This document shows positions 63,885-64,000 of a DNA stretch of 64,000 bases, piece by piece. The notes under the pieces are model-generated. The model had not been told where the DNA came from. It searched no databases and was given only the letters and a program-made list of their open reading frames with translations. The DNA comes from Verrucomicrobiota bacterium (lineage in GTDB: Bacteria; Verrucomicrobiota; Verrucomicrobiia; Verrucomicrobiales; Verrucomicrobiaceae). The position numbers and the translations under genes are program-made. The stretch is taken from assembly GCA_025360015.1 (NCBI GenBank), contig JANYCZ010000024.1:57137-121136 (forward strand), in the 5' to 3' direction. Numbering within the stretch: position 1 is the stretch's first letter; every line of letters starts with the position of its first letter.

Positions 63885-64000
63885 AAGTAGCGATCAGGTT
63901 TGGGGTGGCTCAGAGGAGTTCATGTTGAGGTAAATTTTGCCGGTGCTCCACTCGTCGTTCTGCTCGCAGAGCAGGGCGGAGACCAGGCGCAGCAGCGAGG
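63858..64000. mobile_element. IS256-family insertion sequence, left end
   Basis: The coding sequence of the kinase loses family likeness after 63857. From 63894 leftward end inward the minus strand encodes a typical IS256/mutator transposase C-terminus. The exact boundary lies somewhere in 63858-63880 (sequence CCGGCGGCGCAATTTTTATT then CTGTAAAAG, resembling IS256-type ends that carry a TGTAAAA element). The right end and target duplication are outside the window. Confidence 0.65.
63894..64000 (-). CDS. IS256-family transposase C-terminus (partial)
   Basis: Last 34 codons of a minus-strand gene that continues past the window edge. They read SLLRLVSALLCEQNDEW, then STGKIYLNM and a Ser/Pro-rich end SSEPPQT, stop TGA at 63896-63894. 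RLVxAxLxExxxEWxxGRxYL is the standard C-terminal line of IS256 (mutator-type) transposases, which use a DDE active site lying outside this window. Being short, the assignment rests on that one pattern. Confidence 0.75.
   Translation of the reverse strand, partial: SLLRLVSALLCEQNDEWSTGKIYLNMNSSEPPQT

Overview
The window is bacterial, GC-rich (about 60 % by eye) and densely coded on both strands. Complex I genes split over two places, a secreted protease with a planctomycete/verrucomicrobial SHD1 domain, a trigger factor, secreted SGNH and sialidase-fold enzymes, lysine/alanine-rich tails and a lone pseudopilin together suggest a chemoheterotrophic member of the PVC group, most likely Verrucomicrobiota. 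That assignment is inference: there is no rRNA gene here.

Layout. 1-5.8 kb: the nuoIJKLMN end of a NADH dehydrogenase operon (minus strand; nuoN runs off the left edge) behind a promoter with an 18-bp CRP-type palindrome. 5.8-17.2 kb: a secreted helix-hairpin-helix protein, a secreted metalloprotease, a hybrid kinase, a sialidase-fold protein with an MFS transporter, a signal peptidase I homologue lacking its serine nucleophile, a creatininase-family hydrolase, a PLD lipoprotein and an SGNH hydrolase. 17.3-31 kb: recQ, tig, a lone HigA antitoxin, Smr, SulP, a site-2 protease, a YhaM-like HD protein, and a tight minus-strand operon (DUF2452, avtA, midA, conserved unknown). 31.2-39.3 kb: pyruvate phosphate dikinase with a histone-H1-like tail, a pseudopilin, nuoDE with the same palindrome-promoter module as nuoI, a TPM protein, a CPBP protease and tRNA-Leu. 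39.4-46.1 kb: a heavy-metal RND efflux operon framed by small secreted proteins. 46.7-60.1 kb: a signalling island of seven two-component genes, three of them very large multi-sensor hybrid kinases. 60.1-64 kb: FadL-type porin, PhcB-like methyltransferase and a six-TM histidine kinase truncated by an IS256-family element that continues past the right edge.

How the genes fit together. nuoDE and nuoIJKLMN build parts of one enzyme and appear co-regulated through an identical operator at the same distance from similar promoters. The last 6 kb resembles a signal-synthesis and signal-sensing cassette: PhcB-type methyltransferases make a fatty-acid methyl ester in Ralstonia and PhcS-type kinases sense it. 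Here such genes sit beside a fatty-acid porin and a NarL-type regulator, but the kinase has lost its ATPase domain to the insertion.

Limits: family assignments come from reading motifs, not from database searches; start sites are chosen from protein similarity, spacing and visible ribosome binding sites.
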